64,000 bases of DNA from Liolophura sinensis (lineage: Eukaryota; Mollusca; Polyplacophora; Chitonida; Chitonidae), in contig NC_088295.1 in assembly GCF_032854445.1 (NCBI RefSeq), positions 46,489,385-46,553,384 on the forward strand, given 5' to 3'. Shown here piece by piece: positions 48,599 to 62,370 of this stretch (the stretch's first letter is position 1; every line of letters starts with the position of its first letter). Under the pieces are notes generated by a model. It searched no databases. It was not told where the DNA came from and saw only the letters and a list, made by a program, of their open reading frames with translations. The position numbers and the translations under genes are program-made.

Positions 48599-48907
48599 GT
48601 GATTGCTTGGGGTTTAATGTCATACTCAACAATTTTTCATATGACAAGTGCATGTAATGTGCCTCCTTGTTGCAGGATGGATTTCCTTTATCTAGTGCTG
48701 CTTCACTGAGACGCCTTACCAAAGGCAAGTAAGCCGCAACGCCCAAGCCATTATACTGATACGGGTCAACCAGTTGATGTACTATCCCCTTCATGCTAAA
48801 CGCCAATGCTATGTGTGCGTTAAGGTCTTAGGTGTGACTCGACCCAAGATTGACCCTGGATGTACCTCTCCTGAAGCGGACGCTCTACCAACTGTGCAAT
48901 TAGGGCT
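48599..48907 (-). mobile_element. SINE family B, reverse copy
   Basis: GCTTGGGGTTTAATGTCATA tail, body GTGCCTCCTTGTTGCAGGA, and head with CGCTCTACCAACTGTGC, the reverse of a tRNA box A. Confidence 0.8.
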
Positions 48908-49074
48908 AAAGTATATTAAGGCCAGTGAGTACATGTATGTGTTTACTGTACATGTATTACGAAGTGCTAAAACAGATGTGTGAGAATTTGGACACAGAGA
49001 ATATGATAAAACTTTGGGACATTTACTATATTGCAACATCTTCTTACTGTCAGCAACCTGGCATTAATTTACAT

Positions 49075-49286
49075 TTGATTTATTTATTTGATTGCTGATT
49101 TATGCAGTACTCAAGAATATTTCACTTATGCGACGGCAGCCAGCTTTATGGTGGGAGGAAACTCAGAAGAGCCTTGGGTAAACCCACGACCAACTGCAGG
49201 TTGCTGAAAGATCTTCCCCCTTGCATGATCGGAGAGGATGCCAGCATGAGCTCAGAGCGACCGCATTGGTGAGAGCCTCCGCGCTG
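49075..49286 (-). mobile_element. SINE family A, reverse copy
   Basis: Tail, core and part of the head (CAGAGCGACCGCATTGGTG); the head end is truncated and rearranged. Confidence 0.8.
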
Positions 49287-49471
49287 GATTTATAAACATA
49301 AAACCATAATGTGTATCACTGTGCAGCAATGAAGCTTCACAACAACACTGGTTTGCTGCTCTGCGGCCAGCGGAATTTGGTCAGGAGATACATGTATTAC
49401 AACAAGCACTGGTTCGACTGGAATGTAAATTTACACCAATGTTTACTTCAGTTCCCAGTAACCGTACACAT

Positions 49472-49692
49472 ACAGTAATACTTCAACTTCTTCGCATGTT
49501 TGCAAGGTGTTTATTCAAGCATATTCTGAAGGGTTGGAATTATTCTGTGTTGGCTGATAAAATTATACTCTTTGTGAAGCCCTGTAACTGCCCAGTCTGT
49601 CCAATGTAGTTTTGTCTCCAAAGTCAAATGAAAAATGTGGATAAATTGCACTGAAAGTTGCTCTTTTTTATGCAAAAAGTTTGAAGATTAAA
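49472..49692. mobile_element. MITE-like element, CTGTAATTCTTCAAC family, copy 3
   Basis: ACAGTAATACTTCAAC to AAAGTTTGAAGATTA, with the interior GCAAGGTGTTTATTCAAGCA as in copy 2. Confidence 0.7.
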
Positions 49693-50010
49693 GGTACCCA
49701 TGCCAATCATCTCAAAGCATGGCTTTTACTAAATGCGTAGTATACACCACTTTTGTTCATGTAGATAAACATCATTGTGCAACAGTTTAATGATCATGTT
49801 TTCCTTTATTTAAAAAGTAGACCTCTATTAAAGGACACAGAATGGCCGTACTGGTCAGTGATATTTTGTAACTAAATTTTGAACCCTTTTGTAGGTTATA
49901 TGTAGATAATCTTCAAATAATAAACCTTTCATAAGCTACATTTACATGTATTAATCTCAGCTACTTAACACCTCCTTATGTCATGTATTAAAAATTAACA
50001 TACAACTGCT

Positions 50011-50352
50011 TTGGGGGCCTAATAGAGTATCTGCCTGGAAGTCGGGAGACCTGGGATCAAACCCAGATTGGGTCAAACCAAAGACTTTAAAAACTGTACT
50101 TGTTGTTGTCAGAGACACTGAGAGATTAGAGCAAGGAAACAGGACTCCTTGGCCCAGTGTCAGTATAATGTCACTCAGACTGGGTGGGGTGTCAGGTCTG
50201 GTGTCTTCGGCATGATAGTGATGGTGTCTTCAGTGGCGGCAGCACTTTGGGGGCTTGGACTCGGCCTGCCACAAGAAGACACAGCACAAGAACCTAACGA
50301 CTCCTCATCATGACTGAAAAATCGTTAAGTATGACATAAAAACCCAAAGCAT
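50011..50352 (+). mobile_element. tRNA-derived SINE, family C
   Basis: The head resembles a tRNA with GGGATCAAACCC as box B. The body carries GGCGGCAGCACTTTGGGG and CCTGCCACAAGAAGACA, and the tail is AAATCGTTAAGTATGACAT. A fragment lies at 7655-7800. Confidence 0.75.
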
Positions 50353-50440
50353 ACAAACATATATCCATACATGTACATATAAATCTTTCAGGTTTTTGAT
50401 CCAAATTACTCAATACCATTACTTTTACAATATAAATTCT

Positions 50441-50661
50441 ACCCTAATTCTTCAACCTTTCTGCATATGAAAAAGAACAGCTTTCAGTCCAATTTATGCA
50501 CATTTATAATTTGATTTGGGAGACAAAACCAGATTGGTTGGATTGACCATTTTCAGGGCTTCACAAAACGAGTAATTTTATCAGTCTACACAGAATAATG
50601 CCTTAAGAATATACTCAAGCAAACACCTTGCAAATGTGCAAGAAGTTTGAAGAATTACAGT
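50441..50661. mobile_element. MITE-like element, CTGTAATTCTTCAAC family, copy 4 (inverted)
   Basis: The most complete copy, 221 bp: ACCCTAATTCTTCAACCTTT at the left, GTTTGAAGAATTACAG at the right. The interior is the reverse complement of copies 2 and 3. Confidence 0.75.
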
Positions 50662-53265
50662 TATAAATGATGCACATATTGAACTCCATGTTATCCAGGG
50701 ACTGACCAGCGCAATGGCCAAAAGTAACACCAATGCCCTTTTCAATCAGATTACCTTGTTCCACTTAATACAAACAGCAAGTTGAAAAGAAGCCCAAATA
50801 CAAATACATGTACCTAACAGAATCTTTTCACATTTTGTGAATGTATGGTGTGTAATAATTTGTAATTGCCTCAGAGTTGACGTGGCAATGCGTTATATTG
50901 AGGAGTTTATATTGAGGTTCACTATACGATGATCAGCTCAATACATGAAGTACTGAAAGATTTACATTCTAGTATATAACCAAGGAAAAAGACACAGTAA
51001 AGTCACGAATTCTGAAATTTAATTATGATCATTAATATATCACCATATTCAGTGGATTGCAGTTAATAGAGAGGAATGAAATTAAAGTAAAATGAAAAAT
51101 ACAAATACCACAGTGTCAATTTCCTTAAGCTGTCAATAGGGGAGTTTCAAGTTAGAGCCCTTTTCTTTTTGAAGCTAAAGACACGTCTCACTGCATCATG
51201 TGACTTTTGTGTTATGCAACTTTTGTTGACATTAAGTTACCACTCACCTGCTCTTGAGGCACATATAAAAACCCTTTCCTGCAGGAATTTCTAAAGTTCA
51301 CAGCTCTTCAGATCTTCAGTTCTTTCCATTGTCCATGATCTATTCTAAATAACTATTGTAACTTTTTCAGACGACTATGTTCTGGTAAACAATGGTTTTT
51401 TTTAACCTTTATGATATCATCAAACATTTCACGACATGTATATCATCAAGCGACTTGCAGATACGTGCGAGTAATTAAGGCCATTGTCGCATCATTTACA
51501 GATATCTGCAAACCATTTAATGATACAGCTGAAAATGATTCAATACTGAATGCTCCATTTTGTCCTGACTTTGATGATATCACTAAATATGTAGTACATT
51601 TGATGGAATTAATAATGATGGCCACTCAAGGCCTTGAACAGCTCCCAGAGTAGGGAGCAGATTATGGACTGGCCCTTCAATTTATACCACGCTTACCAAA
51701 ATATGCTTTTCTTTGCAAGGTGATAAAAAAACCCAACAATCTTTCTCCTGCACAATTAACATTTCTGCCATATCAGCAGACAATCTCAAGATATTGTGCA
51801 ATGTTGTTCTTACTGAAAAAAACATGCTTTAGGCTGAACTGTACTCAAGCGCAGAATCAACACTGCACCATCTTGCATCAAGGATAAAACTAGCCACAGG
51901 GAGCAGTCATTTACAGGTACGCTTCATATCAAAATCTGTAATCTTACACGATGTTATCAAATTCACTTGAAAATATCATAAAACAGTGATTTCATCACAT
52001 CACCAAGCCATTTACAGATGTAGAACTGTATTAAAATGATCTGATGACACTATTAAAATCATTTGGTGACATGTATTAAAATCATATGATGACAGACTCG
52101 GCGTACACTTGACTGTTGTGAATAAATAACAAAACGGCTTGCCATACTGACAACCTTCCCTGCTTTTGTTTTTCTGACGAGGTCTGGTACCCTCAAACAC
52201 AAAGTTTTTAAGCATGACCTGGTATTAAAGGCTGGGGGTTCCTCCTGGTTTCTGCTCAGTTTCCACACCAGACTGCCTAATACAAATGTAGATAATATTT
52301 TCCCAAAGTAGATATTATACAATCCTTCACAAGTATGCACCTTGCCTTGCATTTCGCTCACAATATTGTCATGTATTGATATTCAGCCTAGACACAACGG
52401 CTGTATGAAAACATGCAAGTTTTTGTCTCCTAAGGCAGCAAGTAATCCTGAACAATGCACCACCCTTGTTCATCAGGCGATGTAAAACTGCTGTTTGAGG
52501 GCCTGTTTTGGAAGAAGTAGCTAATAGCGCATAACAACATGTAACTTCATACAATTTCTACTATCAAGCATAGTATAGCATCTTTTTATATGTCCAAATT
52601 AAGGCATTTAAATTTTAACCAAATTCATATCTCCATTCCAGTAAATAATCACTATTGCATACACATTTGGAGTTCACAGTCCTGCTGACATAACAATGAT
52701 GACTTAATATCCTACATACCCCATAGCACATTCCGTCTTTTTTCCCATCACGATCATCCTGTTAATCGACAGTGCACGTGGTTTCCTATTATACAGTAGT
52801 AACCATGGTTCTATTGTCTGAGGTACCGCTTGTTGAGTTGTTGCTTGAAAATCATGACGGGAATGTGCAAAAAGAGATTATCTATGACTGACTTGGACTA
52901 TACAATCTTGTCTAATCCTTGTCCATCATGGTCAAACCTCTACATACTTGTACATTTGAAAACCATGATCAAAACAGCGCATTCACCTCCAATATCCACA
53001 ACTCATCAAGATACATGTGGCTGGGTACATTTAGCTGTATATCACGTGAGCCTATTAATAAATTCCCATAAGTTGAACTACGGGAAACCATATAAATATT
53101 TGCATACAAATGTACATACATATTATAATGTATAAAGATAAGACTGATAAATATTCAATGTGTCCAGCTCATACATGCATGTGACATTATTATTTTCATC
53201 TCAAGTTACGGTCTGTATATTCACTGTAAAACAGTTGTGACACACAAGATAGATCTATACCTACA

Positions 53266-53497
53266 TACGTAATGACTCAGGAGCCTCTCACCAATGTGTT
53301 TGCTGTGAGTTCAAGTCCAGCTCATGCTGGCTTCCTCTCCGCCTGTACGTGGGAAGGTCTGCCAGCAACCTGCAGATGGTTGTGGGTTTCCCCCGGGCTC
53401 TGCCCGGTTTCCACTTACCATAATGCTGGCCGCCGTGGTATAAGTGAAATATTCTTGAGTATGGCGTACAACACCAATCAAATAAATAAATAAATAT
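53266..53497 (+). mobile_element. SINE family A, forward copy
   Basis: Well-preserved core and tail with a partial head starting at ACGTAATGACTCAGGAGCC. Confidence 0.88.
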
Positions 53498-55651
53498 ACC
53501 TACATGTAGTAAGGGGCACACTGTCTTAAAGTTTGAACGGGTGAGCGTACCTCTTCACTGCCCCGTTGTTCATGTGTGCCTGCTTGTGCACTCAAGAGAA
53601 GCAGTGATCAACAGCATTAGTACCTGTCAACTATCACACATCCCTCTTTCATACATGTCTATGTATATTAGAGCTCTGTAGACTAGCATTCTACATTTTA
53701 ATAACTTACAATTACAACACACCTTGGATAATGCACCAGATTACCATCAGCTGTTAGCTAAATGTGTCCTGAACAATAGATGTTATTAATTCCCTTCATA
53801 TTCATGTGAACAGCAAACATGCACATTGTATATACATGGCCTTTTAGGTAACTTCTAGCTTATCCGTGTTACTAATTATTTTTCAAATAGCTAGGACCAT
53901 AGAGTTAGCCTGCGTGGACGGGGGAAATAGAAAACTGACGCTAATGTGGACACCACGTTTTCAGCACTTTCAACATGGGAGAGATAGGAGAACATGAAAT
54001 CTGGACACCCTGCTAAGACAAAATGGCCTTAAAAAGGGATATATGGACGCCCTATTTCACATTTCTAGCTAACCTGCTGGCTCTGACACATGCAAACTGA
54101 TAGCTTGCCTTCTGTTCCTCTTGCTGAAATAGGCCTAATAAGCAAAAAGGAACTTAAACAGAATTGGAACAAGCTCAAATTTGTGAAATTCCACAAAAAG
54201 CTGACATTATCTTGCACTCAGCCCCCTTATTAAATGAATGGCGGTTATCTTGAAGGATACTGATCTTGACAGAGAGCAAGAAGCTACTATACATGTACCT
54301 GTAGTTAGGTGTAACTTCAGGTATATTACATCCACATGTATATATCCAGGTACAATCATAGATTTAGCTAGAATTTCCAATTTTCTCCTATTTTCCCTAC
54401 ATTTCCCCCATATTAATTTTGTCAGAATAGGGCTTATCAAAGACACTGAGGCACCCCTCTGGCTAAATCTATGCGTAAAATATACTATACAGTATTGTCC
54501 AGTATGTCCAAGGAAACCCCAAGGAAAGTTTAAATATATAGGTAAATACAGCGATATTGCTCATTTAATACTCACGGTTATACACTGAGCTATCCTCCTT
54601 AAAGACAAGATCCTCATTCAAAATGGGTCAGATGATATTTAGATGATACCGGTATGTCAAGTTTCTTGGAAAAAGTAGTTCATACATGTAAATAAAGCGT
54701 TCTCATTTAAATTTAGTTGTCTGTTCACTGAAATAAAAACTGACTTCTTAAATGTACATACTGCCGAAAAAAAATTCTGAATTTTTTTAACTGGTTCAGC
54801 TAAATACAAAATGAGTTGCATTAGACTCCTATAAGACCTCTTGTGCCTATATTTTCCTAAAAATGTCAATTAGGAGAATTAAAAGGAGAAATCCATCACT
54901 GGTCTAAACTGTACGCCAGCCAAAGTAACACCCAAATGATTTCCACAATGCAATTATAAGTCTAGTAAACCAAATACCATCTTCATATCTATCGACAATG
55001 TTTTATAAAGTATTCATAATGCCCAACAATCTGTGCAGCAGATATGAAGTTACACGGTAGACTGAACAATTACAACACAATACCGTGTCTAAAGAAACAG
55101 CTTACAATTTTTTTGCCCCCCGTCAGCAATAGTTGTATGTTCCTTTAAATAGGCTGCCCAACCGGCTGGTTTTTGACAACAATTTAGACAAAATAGCTCC
55201 CTTTTATAGCATATTATTAACAAATGTACATGAACGAGGCATGTGGCATAAACAAGTCTATATAATAAGCATTACATTTTTTAACGTACTGTAGTTTCAA
55301 ATGTAACGTTTCAACACGTGCATGCCCATGTATACACCAGAAGCAAAGAGTGGTGCACACAAGAGGATTCTTCTTAAAGGAAAAAAAGTTATTTGAGTTA
55401 CTTGGCAGCTCAACCGGATTCCCACCATTAATGTCAACGCAAAAGAAGAGTGGATACAATAGGCCTTTTGCAGCCTCACGTGATTCAAGTTTTGTGTACT
55501 GTTCAGGGTTCAATTATCACGCTACCCACAAAATTGGCAAAGATTTACTGCTACATACAGTTTAACTTCTCTGAAATCTACCCAACAGTTTGATCCCTGA
55601 ATTAAATCTTTATTTTCTGAACAACTTAGAGGCAAAGGAATTGAGAGAGTT

Positions 55652-56007
55652 AATGCTTTGGGTTTAACGTTGTGATTAACAATTTTTCAGTCATAGGACG
55701 ATGAAGGATTCCTATTAAAGAGTGCATGTATGTGTAATGTGCCTCCTTGTTGCAGGACGGATTTCCACCACTCTTTTATCTAGTGCTGCTTCACCGAGAC
55801 AAATTACCGAGGGCAAGTAAGCGGCCCCATCCGAGCCAATATACTGGTACAGGTCAACCAGTCGTTGCATTATCCCCTTAATGCTGAACGCCAAGCAAGG
55901 AAGCTACAACTTCCTCTTTAAAGGTCTTAGATGTTATCGACCCAGGGTTGACCCTGGATCTACCACCCATGAAGCAGACGCTCTGCCAACTGAGCCATCA
56001 AGGCTGG
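55652..56007 (-). mobile_element. SINE family B, full-length reverse copy
   Basis: Tail TTTGGGTTTAACG, complete body, and head ending CGCTCTGCCAACTGAGCCAT. It is longer and better preserved than the 48599 copy. Confidence 0.85.
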
Positions 56008-56964
56008 TTAAGAGACAAAGGAAATCCTGTCATAATCTAACCTATTTGTCCTAGTGTATCACAAGTAATGAGTTATAGGTGTTGTCAATGCCCCAGCAAT
56101 AGTGTTGTGTCAGTCATGGAACTGTACAGTGATATTTGATTGGATACAAACTTTTTCCAGTTGAGCACTTGCCTTAGGACCACTGCAAATGGTATGGGCA
56201 AGATTCAAGAAATATCATGCGATAAATGTATTTTTCTCACAGCCTTTCATGGCTAAAATGTCAGTAAAAAAAGGCGGTGAAACAAGGGATGGCACTGTGC
56301 TGAAAGGCACACGTTAGCCATCTGCTTGTCGCATGCCTCCAGATTCAGATTTAAATCTTACAGGATACATGAAAAGAAATTCCAGAGCAATGTATATTTC
56401 TGGGAAATGAAGAATGTTTTACCAAACAATCATTTTTGAGGCACATTTCATATCTTTTAATATTAAACCCCACTATTTTATGCATAGTTTCTGTCTGTGG
56501 TGGAAAATTTTTGGAAATGACATGCATGAGCTTACCGAAAATGCGAGGCCAGCTTAGCTCCCTTACTCAGACTCTGTCATGTCTGTCCCACAAACATTTG
56601 TTTGTGACCAATGCAGGCCACTTTGCAGGCTGACCACTGTCAGAGGACTCTATAAAAGATATGCGTAGTTTAAATCCATTTTACATCCCACAAATAATCC
56701 TGAAAGCTTTGATGTACTTTAACATGCTAAAAGGCATATTAAGAAATAAAATTCAACAGCCATAAGCTACATGTACCTGTAGCTATAAGCCTTACCCATT
56801 CAATCGCTATAGAAACAGGTTTTTACCTGGCACACCCACAACTAAAATGGAGAAGTTGCAAAGTGGGATCCAAAGACTACACGTAGAGGGAATTCTTTTG
56901 GGGCACTCAGCCATCAAGCAATTCATATACATGTACATGTATGAAACCTTACTCTAGTTTCATG

Positions 56965-57149
56965 CACAATGCTGTTGCTGTGAGTTCAGCTCATGCTTGC
57001 TTCCTCTTGTAAGTGGGAAGGTCTGCAGGTGGTTGTATGTTTCCCCTGACTCTGCCCGGTTTTCTCCCACCATAATGCTGGCAGCCGTCATATGAGTAAA
57101 ATATTCTTTAGTAAAGCGTAAAAAAAAACATCAATCAAATAAATAAACA
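56965..57149 (+). mobile_element. SINE family A, forward fragment
   Basis: Core with a deletion after GGGAAGGTCTGC, intact CCACCATAATGCTGGCAGCC, and ATCAAATAAATAAA tail. Confidence 0.8.
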
Positions 57150-57448
57150 GTTTCAGGCACTACATACATGTACAGATTTATACACTTCATTTCTTCCTCA
57201 GTTTGTGGATCTGTGGGTGATCTTGGGGGATCGTGCGAGCAATCTTTGATAAAGTTTTGGGTGGGATATGTAGAACTTGTTTTCAGAATTTCAAAAGACC
57301 TGTCCATGCAATTCTGTACATGTATAAGTACATCAGAATGTACCTGTATTTTTGTTTTCATTTCCACTAGGTACTATCAGGTATATGTTCAGGAGTGCTG
57401 TCCAAGTATACAAGAACAGACATGTACATTCAGTACATTTATCTAAAA

Positions 57449-58750
57449 TTTATGAGAATAAGTTGAAGAAATAGGGTGTCCCTGAACTTTCATTCCGAGT
57501 GAGTCAACAGGTGTACAACTGAAAATATTAAATCATTCATTTAACAATATTGAAAAATTTTTGAGAATAAGTTGAAGAAATAAGGTGTCTTTGAACTTTC
57601 ATTCCGAGTGAATCAATAGGTGTACAACTGAAAATATTAAATCATTCATCTAACAATAATGAAAAATTTTTGAGAATAAGTTGAAGAAATAGGTTGTCTC
57701 TGAACTTTCATTCCGAGTGAATCAATAGGTGTACAACTGAAAATATTAAATCATTCATCTAACAATATTAAAAAATTTTTGAGAATAAGTTGAAGAAATA
57801 GGTTGTCTCTGAACTTTCATTCCACATGAATCAACAGGTGTACAACTGAAAATATTAAATCATTCATCTAACAATGACAAATTTATGAGAATAAGTTGAA
57901 GAAAAAGGGTGTCTCTGAACTTTCATGCCGAGTCAATCAATAGGTGTACAACTGAAAATATTAAATCATTCATCTAACAATATCGACAAATTTTTGGGAA
58001 TAAGTTGAAGAAATAGGGTGTCTCTGAAGTTTCATGCCGAGTCAATCAATAGGTGTACAACTGAAAATATTAAATCATTCATCTAACAATATCGACAAAT
58101 TTTTGAGAATAAGTTGAAGAAATAGGGTGTCTTTGAACTTTCATGCTGAGTGAATCAATAGGTGTACAACTGAAAATATTAAATCATTCATCTAACAATA
58201 TTGACAAATTTTTGAGAATAAGTTGAAGAAATAGGTTGTCTCTGAACTTTCATTCCGAGTCAATCAACAGGTGTACAACTGAAAATATTAAATCATTCAT
58301 CTAACAATATTGACAAATTTTTGAGAATAAGTTGAAGAAATAGGGTGTCTCTGAACTTTCATTCCGAGTCAATCAACAGGTGTACAACTGAAAATATTAA
58401 ATCCTTCATCTAACAATATTGACAAATTTTTGAGAATAAGTTGAAGAAATAGGGTGTCTCTGAACTTTCATTCCGAGTGAATCAACAGGTGTACAACTGA
58501 AAATATTAAATCCTTCATCTAACAATATTGACAAATTTTTGAGAATAAGTTGAAGAAATAGGGTGTCTCTGAACTTTCATTCCGAGTGAATCAACAGGTG
58601 TACAACTGAAAATATTAAATCCTTCATCTAACAATATTGACAAATTTTTGAGAATAAGTTGAAGAAATAGGGTGTCTCTGAACTTTCATTCCACGTGAAT
58701 CAATAGGTGTACAACTGAAAATATTAAATCATTCATCTAACAATATTGAC
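57449..58750. repeat. 110-bp satellite, 12 copies
   Basis: Each unit runs GAGAATAAGTTGAAGAAATA, GGGTGTCTCTGAACTTTCAT, TCCGAGTGAATCAACAGGTG, TACAACTGAAAATATTAAAT, CATTCATCTAACAATATTGA, CAAATTTTTG. The copies are mostly a few percent apart and neighbours share variants (ATGCCGAGTC, ATCCTTCATC), as expected from local unequal exchange. No ORF spans it. Confidence 0.95.
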
Positions 58751-59684
58751 ATGCACATTAGCTTTGAGATATGATGGCCTGCTTGACTATGTTCCCAGCT
58801 TAACTTCCATATTAACCGCTCTTAAATGTTAGATTCACAAACCTGAAACACGGTCCTGCCACCAGTACTGTCCTGGAAAGTGTCAAAGCTGTATGACAAA
58901 AAAAACCCCAGATATCTCATGATCTTTACGTAATTCTGAACTCGCATCACCTCGTTATGCAGGAATAATAAAGACAAGAACATTGCAATGAATATAAATC
59001 TAACCAACACGTCTGCTTAGACAGCATCCTACCTTTGCAAACCCAAATTTTCAAATCATGTGCCTATCCTTATCTTCTTGCAAAAATTATGATCTACTTT
59101 TTCCACAATTGTTGCTTACTGTATAGTTACTGTTCATTATTAAAACAAATATTAATGCTGAGACTCCCAAAGTAGTTGTCAGTCGAGATTTTAATGTACA
59201 CATGGAAAATGGCAGTTAGCGAAGTTTCCCTTCCCTTGTGCTTGATGCGGTACATTTGTGTGAATTGTGACTTTACTCTGCAAGAATAAATTGATACGAA
59301 GCCAGAATTACCATAGGGTTAAAGGGAACATGCTCTCACTGCACACAACATGACATGATGATGAGAGCATACTTTAACAGGCCGAGTTTGAGTTTAGTGA
59401 CCTCTGAAAGCTGGCAACGTTAAAACACATCTCAGATCTAGCATGTATTTCAGAAGGCTACATAACAACTTGATACATGTAAGTAAGGAAGGGGAAGAGA
59501 GGAGGACTTGTAGCAGTGTAGCCTGCAAATGGAAACTGAGAATGACATACCATCCCATTCCAAATTCATGATTCCAGACTTACTATTTTCAGTCAGCTGC
59601 TTTAGATGCCAAAACTTGGAATAACTCAGGTTTCCATGCATGTAGTTTAAATACAAAGTAACTGACCTAAAATTTTGTTTGTGA

Positions 59685-59775
59685 GTGAGTGAGATGTGCT
59701 TGGGGTTTAAAACATTTAACTATTTTTCAGTTATTTGCAGTCATATGACGACGAAAGAATCCTTAGAGTGCATTC
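59685..59775 (-). mobile_element. SINE family B tail fragment
   Basis: GTGCTTGGGGTTTAAAACAT and AGTCATATGACGACGAAAGA only. Confidence 0.6.
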
Positions 59776-61247
59776 AACGTGCTGTTTTTTCTTTTACTCT
59801 GTGTCTAAAGTGTTAATTTTGCGTCATTATAAAGTTCCATTGACCTTAATGGAAAGCTGTTTTCGGGTTTTTGCAACGTGTAAGGAAAAATGTAATTTTC
59901 AGCCCCAAAAGTACTATTTCGTGACATTTATTTGCCACAAAAAATTCCCTTTTTTTGGCAAATTTTTACAAAATGTGCCTTCTGCTGTGAGCAAATGTAT
60001 GATTTAAATTCATTGGAACTGGCCATTTCTGGTCTGTTCCCACCAAAACCAAAAATTTTGTTGAATCTGCCCCAGTTAAATAAGAAATTGCACATAACTC
60101 ACTGCACTACGAGCCTGCATATGCAACATCATATATGAAATCCTTACCAGACGTGCTTTGACCTACACTCTGATACAATAATTGAAATTTTCCCAAGCTG
60201 CTGATATTGATGTACATCTGTAGAAACCAGAAAATTGATTGTAAGAGTCCTGTTTAAACAACCATTCTGGAAGTATTGTGAAGGCAATATGACATGCGAG
60301 TCCCCTATTGGTTTGAGTCATAGGTGACTAGAATAGAGCTCTTATATGTACATTAAATGACCTCAAATTTCACTCACAAAAGTGAATATTTAGAGGCAAA
60401 TAAATGTCACAAAGTATTACTTTTGCCGCTAACACCTGAATCACTTAAAATAATTTCTACTGCTTTCACATTGTTTAATCTCGCTTTTGACAATTTCTTG
60501 GTTTAGAAACTAAACTAAAAATTGTATTTCAACAATGTCTCAGGTGAAATAAGAAAACTTGTACCACTTTACATATGGCCAAACGGATGGACAGATAGAC
60601 AGGCGTTATAACGATATGATCTTTTCAGCCTAGTGTTCTGATGGGATAAAAGTGGAACCTTGAATAGAATTAGGGGATCTACTTCTAAAGTACATATAGT
60701 AATAATTCAACCAATAAAACTTCTGACAAGTGTCATTTATGCCAGATTCCAAATTGAAGACATCACTTTTTGTGCACAAAACTGTTGACTGAGCTGCGCA
60801 TTAAAAGTAACACCAAACCACCATGCATAACAGCTGCCTAAATACAGCAGATGTTCATCTGCGAAATTCCACAGCAACAGAATCAATACAGTGGAAAATT
60901 TTATGTATGTAAATGCTATTATGTCAACAGTACAACTAGAATATTTGCTTACGGCAAATCTAGAATTCTATAACTCTTGACTGTTTTCAAATTACATACA
61001 TGTATAAGGAAGACAATCAGAGACTACAAATCTCATGTTTTACTCCCTTTGGTGCACGTGCAAAATGTTCGTCAAATAACGTAAACAGAACGAATGAGCC
61101 TGTTATAAAACAGAATGTTGTCTTCAATGACAAAAATGAATGGACAGATATCACAGGTCAGGTGTAAACAGAACAATGTCTCGCGATATAGTTAATTTCA
61201 TTCTATCCTCAGTGAAAGCTATTTTGATGTCATGACATCATAGAAAG

Positions 61248-61722
61248 GTTAAAGTAAAAGAAAGCTAAAATATGAAGTAAGGTTTATCATACACAAAACT
61301 GAAAACTGTGTACAAATACTTTTGTAGATTTTTTTACATTTTCTAAAGAGTGTTTAAATGCATTCAAATATTTGAGTTCTATGGTGGGCTTTATGGGCCA
61401 TACTGACAATATTTAGGAACTCACCTGTTTTTCCTGATCTTCACCAGAAGGAAGGCACTTTAGAGAACATTATTTCAGTAATCTTTTATTCAAGGGTTAA
61501 AAGAGTTATTACAACATTCAGGGTCGTGATTAAAGTTGGAAAAACTTCTTGCACTCTGATAGTATGGTACATAAAGCCCACCTTAGAATTCAAAGATTTA
61601 AACTGCTTAAACTATCTTCACAAAAATCTAAAAAAATAAATGAAACTACATTTATGTATAGTTTTAAGGTGTTTTGTACAATGAGCCTTACTTCATATTT
61701 TAGCTTTCTCTTACTTTAAACA
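61248..61722. mobile_element. Foldback element with ~170-bp arms
   Basis: The left arm 61248-61420 (AAAGCTAAAATATGAAGTAA, GGTGGGCTTTATG) is inverted at 61555-61722 (CATAAAGCCCACC, TTACTTCATATTTTAGCTTT) around a ~135-bp centre. Both arms have diverged by substitutions and small indels. There is no transposase. Confidence 0.8.
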
Positions 61723-62224
61723 TACACTGTATGTAATCAGCATATGGCGGACGCTTTGCAATTTTGTATTTCAAAACAATTACATCACAGAAAGATTGAA
61801 CATGTTCACGTACTAACCAGTGTGCTGCAGACGATATGTGAACAACACTTTGCAGCAGTGTTCATTTCATGGTGAGAAATGTGCCATTGTCAAACACTGC
61901 AAGCAGATCTGTCCTGGTCAACGAATGCTTCACCATTCAAAACACTTCACAGAATAACAGCCGCATTTGCCGTCAGTTTGATACTCGTTTGAACTGAAAT
62001 TATGAATGACGTTATAGACTGGTTAGGTACCCCTTTCATCCAGAAATAATGGTTTTGCCTGGTGTGCAAGACGTTACAGGTCATGCGCTATTTCGAACAA
62101 CTGCGGGGATCTTCCAACGTTACACCGGATGGGTGTATGAGTGTTTACATGACCAGAGTTTTTCATGTTGAGTCATAAGATTACCTGCATTAAACGTTTT
62201 GGGGATGGTTATAGAATTGAAAAA

Positions 62225-62370
62225 ACATTCCTCCTATGGGTGTCTAGCCGCAGTTTTACAGTCAATAAAATGGAAGTAGTTAAAAAATTTTAGGTCTCAG
62301 ACTATGCCTTTGACCTATAATAACCTACTCTGCCATAAACTGCCACTAGACACCCATAGCAGGAACTTTA
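62225..62370. mobile_element. Short inverted-repeat element
   Basis: TTCCTCCTATGGGTGTCTAG at the left mirrors CTAGACACCCATAGCAGGAA at the right, spacer about 75 bp; non-coding. Confidence 0.6.
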
